Positions 62,555-64,000 of a stretch of 64,000 nt of DNA are shown piece after piece (the stretch's first letter is position 1; every line of letters begins with the position of its first letter). The position numbers were made by a program, and so were the translations under genes. The notes beneath the pieces were generated by a model. It saw only the letters and a list, made by a program, of their open reading frames with translations. It searched no databases and was not told the DNA's origin. The DNA is from Chitinophagaceae bacterium (GTDB lineage Bacteria; Bacteroidota; Bacteroidia; Chitinophagales; Chitinophagaceae): contig JAMLHL010000004.1 in NCBI GenBank assembly GCA_023957125.1, forward strand, positions 1 through 64,000, read 5' to 3'.

Positions 62555-63430
62555 ATGAATACTGTAGATAATTTGCCCCGGATAACTGTTGGTGTTCCCA
62601 CCTATAACAGACCGGACGGACTGAAAAAATGCTTGCAGAGTATCTCCCGTCAAACCTACGCTAACCTTGAAATAATCATCTCCAACAATTGTTCTACCAA
62701 TGAACAGGTGCAACCCGTTATTGACGCTTTTGCATCAGCAGACAGCAGGGTAAAGGTAATCACACAATCCACGAATATCGGACTGGAAGAAAATTTTAAT
62801 GCCGTTTTTGCAGCATCTACAACAGACTATTTTATCTGGATGAGTGATGACGATTATTTTGATCCGGATTATATAGAAAAATGTGTGCAATTCCTGAACA
62901 ACAACCCGGACTACGTTTTGTGTTCGGGAACCGCCAAATATTATTCCGGTGATGATTTTCTGTTTACCGAAAAGATGTTTTTTGTAGATCAATCAAAAGC
63001 GTCTCTCAGATTATTCAGTTATTTCTCTAAGGTAGAAAAGAATGGCAATTTCTACGGCGTATTTCGAAACCGGATATTCCTGGAGAAGCCCATAAAGCCG
63101 CATATTGGCTGCGACTGGTCATTTATGGCCAAGCTGGCTATAATAGGAAAGCTTGGTTATCTCAATGATGTTTACTACCATCGTTCAATCGAAGGCAACT
63201 CGGGAACAAGAAGAAAGATGATCCGGAAGTTTAGATTCAATAAAATTCAAAGTCTCTTTTTTGAAACCTATTCGGCTTATATTATTGCCACTAATATTTT
63301 TAACGACAAGACAGTTGCCGAACGTTTTAGTTTTTTCACCAGAAAGGCAATGGTTTTAACGATCTTTATTCAGATCAACTATAAACTTTTCATGAAATTT
63401 ACCAGAAAAATATTATTGGGTATCCGGTGA
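62555..63430 (+). CDS. Glycosyltransferase family 2 (copy 2)
   Basis: A 291-residue GT2, VGVPTYNRPDGLKKCLQSIS and the acidic motif WMSDDDYFDPDY. It is clearly paralogous to the copy at 59949 over the first 110 residues (LEIIIS-NCSTNE shared) but diverges later. It ends the polysaccharide run. Confidence 0.88.
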   Translation: MNTVDNLPRITVGVPTYNRPDGLKKCLQSISRQTYANLEIIISNNCSTNEQVQPVIDAFASADSRVKVITQSTNIGLEENFNAVFAASTTDYFIWMSDDDYFDPDYIEKCVQFLNNNPDYVLCSGTAKYYSGDDFLFTEKMFFVDQSKASLRLFSYFSKVEKNGNFYGVFRNRIFLEKPIKPHIGCDWSFMAKLAIIGKLGYLNDVYYHRSIEGNSGTRRKMIRKFRFNKIQSLFFETYSAYIIATNIFNDKTVAERFSFFTRKAMVLTIFIQINYKLFMKFTRKILLGIR

Positions 63431-63508
63431 CGGGCGTATCAGTGGATATCCATTTCTCTTTTAATAAAATAGTATGCTAATCAATTTTAATATAATATTG
63501 AAGTACCT

Positions 63509-63516
63509 TATCTTTG
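63509..63516 (+). promoter_or_regulatory. Candidate -7 element for fbaA
   Basis: TATCTTTG matches TAnnTTTG; a TTTT stretch about 20 bp upstream could be a weak -33. The 5' leader would be about 55 bases. No gene lies in 63431-63576. Confidence 0.5.
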
Positions 63517-63576
63517 CGCAGCTTTAAATACAGGGTCAGGACTTGGATTTATTAATTAAGTGTAAACAAATATAAT

Positions 63577-64000
63577 ATGAAAAAATACAGGGCAGGTGTC
63601 CTTTTCGGTGAAGAATTAGAAGCGTTATATAACGATGCCCGGGAGCATCAGTTTGCTTTACCGGCAGTCAACTGCATAGGTACCAATACGATTAACGCAG
63701 CTTTGGAAACCGCTGCAAAAGTTAATTCCCCGATCATCATCCAGTTCTCCAACGGCGGCGCGCAGTTTGTTGCCGGTAAAGGTATGCCCAATGACAATCT
63801 GCAGGCGAATATCGTTGGCGGTGTGGCAGGTGCATTACACATCCACCAGGTGGCAAAATACTACGGCGTGCCGGTGGTGGTGCATACCGACCATGCCGCT
63901 AAAAAATGGCTGCCCTGGGTAAGCGGATTATTAGATGCAGGAGAACAATATTTCAAAGAGAAAAAACAACCGCTCTTCAGTTCCCACATGCTTGATTTAA
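63577..64000 (+). CDS. fbaA: Class II fructose-bisphosphate aldolase (partial, runs off the window)
   Basis: The first 141 codons, MKKYRAGVLFGEELEALYND, continue with FALPAVNCIGTNTINAALETA, IIIQFSNGGAQFVAGKG and VVVHTDHAAKKWLPW, the class II aldolase pattern with its zinc-binding His-Asp-His. It splits fructose-1,6-bisphosphate in glycolysis. It is a housekeeping gene with its own promoter, marking the end of the polysaccharide cluster. Confidence 0.92.
   Translation, partial: MKKYRAGVLFGEELEALYNDAREHQFALPAVNCIGTNTINAALETAAKVNSPIIIQFSNGGAQFVAGKGMPNDNLQANIVGGVAGALHIHQVAKYYGVPVVVHTDHAAKKWLPWVSGLLDAGEQYFKEKKQPLFSSHMLDL

Overview
The window looks like a chromosomal segment of a Bacteroidota bacterium, most likely from the Chitinophagaceae or a close relative. 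The evidence is a SusC/SusD pair behind a FecR/ECF-sigma module, a type IX secretion trio (PorP/SprF, OmpA/PD40 protein, gliding-motility C-terminal-domain cargo), a DarA/DarB flexirubin-type locus, a CzcA pump fused to its TolC, a LytS/LytTR pair, and several TAnnTTTG (-7) promoter elements. The species cannot be named from the sequence alone.

Layout. 1-2.7 kb is an AT-rich accessory patch: a 205-bp imperfect palindrome, a decaying antitoxin/VapC pair, a divergent PPOX-flavoprotein/TetR pair with two recognisable operators, and KilA-N debris. 2.9-19.6 kb is a carbohydrate locus. DUF1080 and secreted Gfo/Idh/MocA genes lie on +. Facing them on - is an ECF sigma, FecR, SusC, SusD series, a terminator, then a large glycosidase-like protein, a DapA-family lyase, an amidohydrolase and a purple-acid-type phosphatase. 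19.6-24.7 kb is housekeeping (LysM/RlpA-like protein, RsmF-like methyltransferase, SAM methyltransferase, DHFR, thymidylate synthase). 24.8-26.4 kb holds an IS91 remnant and a Doc toxin module framed by copies of one intergenic repeat. 26.5-32.4 kb is a metal-efflux RND operon. 32.9-37.5 kb is the T9SS trio. 37.7-44.1 kb carries DciA-like, YebC, carbonic anhydrase and a propeller histidine kinase with its LytTR regulator.

44.9-54.0 kb is one co-oriented ten-gene block: a KS-like protein lacking catalytic residues, an active KS, an ACP, an ABC-2 exporter, a BtrH-like protein, DarB (KASIII), DarA and two unknowns. It resembles part of a flexirubin/dialkylresorcinol pathway, but no aryl-polyene starter or tailoring genes are present, so either those are elsewhere or the product is only the resorcinol half. 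54.1-55.4 kb has a small beta-barrel gene, a 5' stub of a DNA methyltransferase and a Uma2 gene. 55.6-63.4 kb is a surface-polysaccharide cluster (TylF-type methyltransferase, RfbF, two SDRs, FkbM, RmlC-type epimerase, two paralogous GT2s, CmcI-like). The window ends inside a class II fructose-bisphosphate aldolase gene.

The most unusual non-coding feature is a shared vocabulary of short intergenic repeats (variants of CAGGTTTCAGGT / ACCTGAGACC and a CTTTGCGCCCTGGCGTCTTTGCG block) in at least six gaps across 33 kb, plus a separate family of small perfect hairpins near 32.5 kb and a 136-bp tandem repeat at 5.2 kb. No rRNA, tRNA or CRISPR array was seen.
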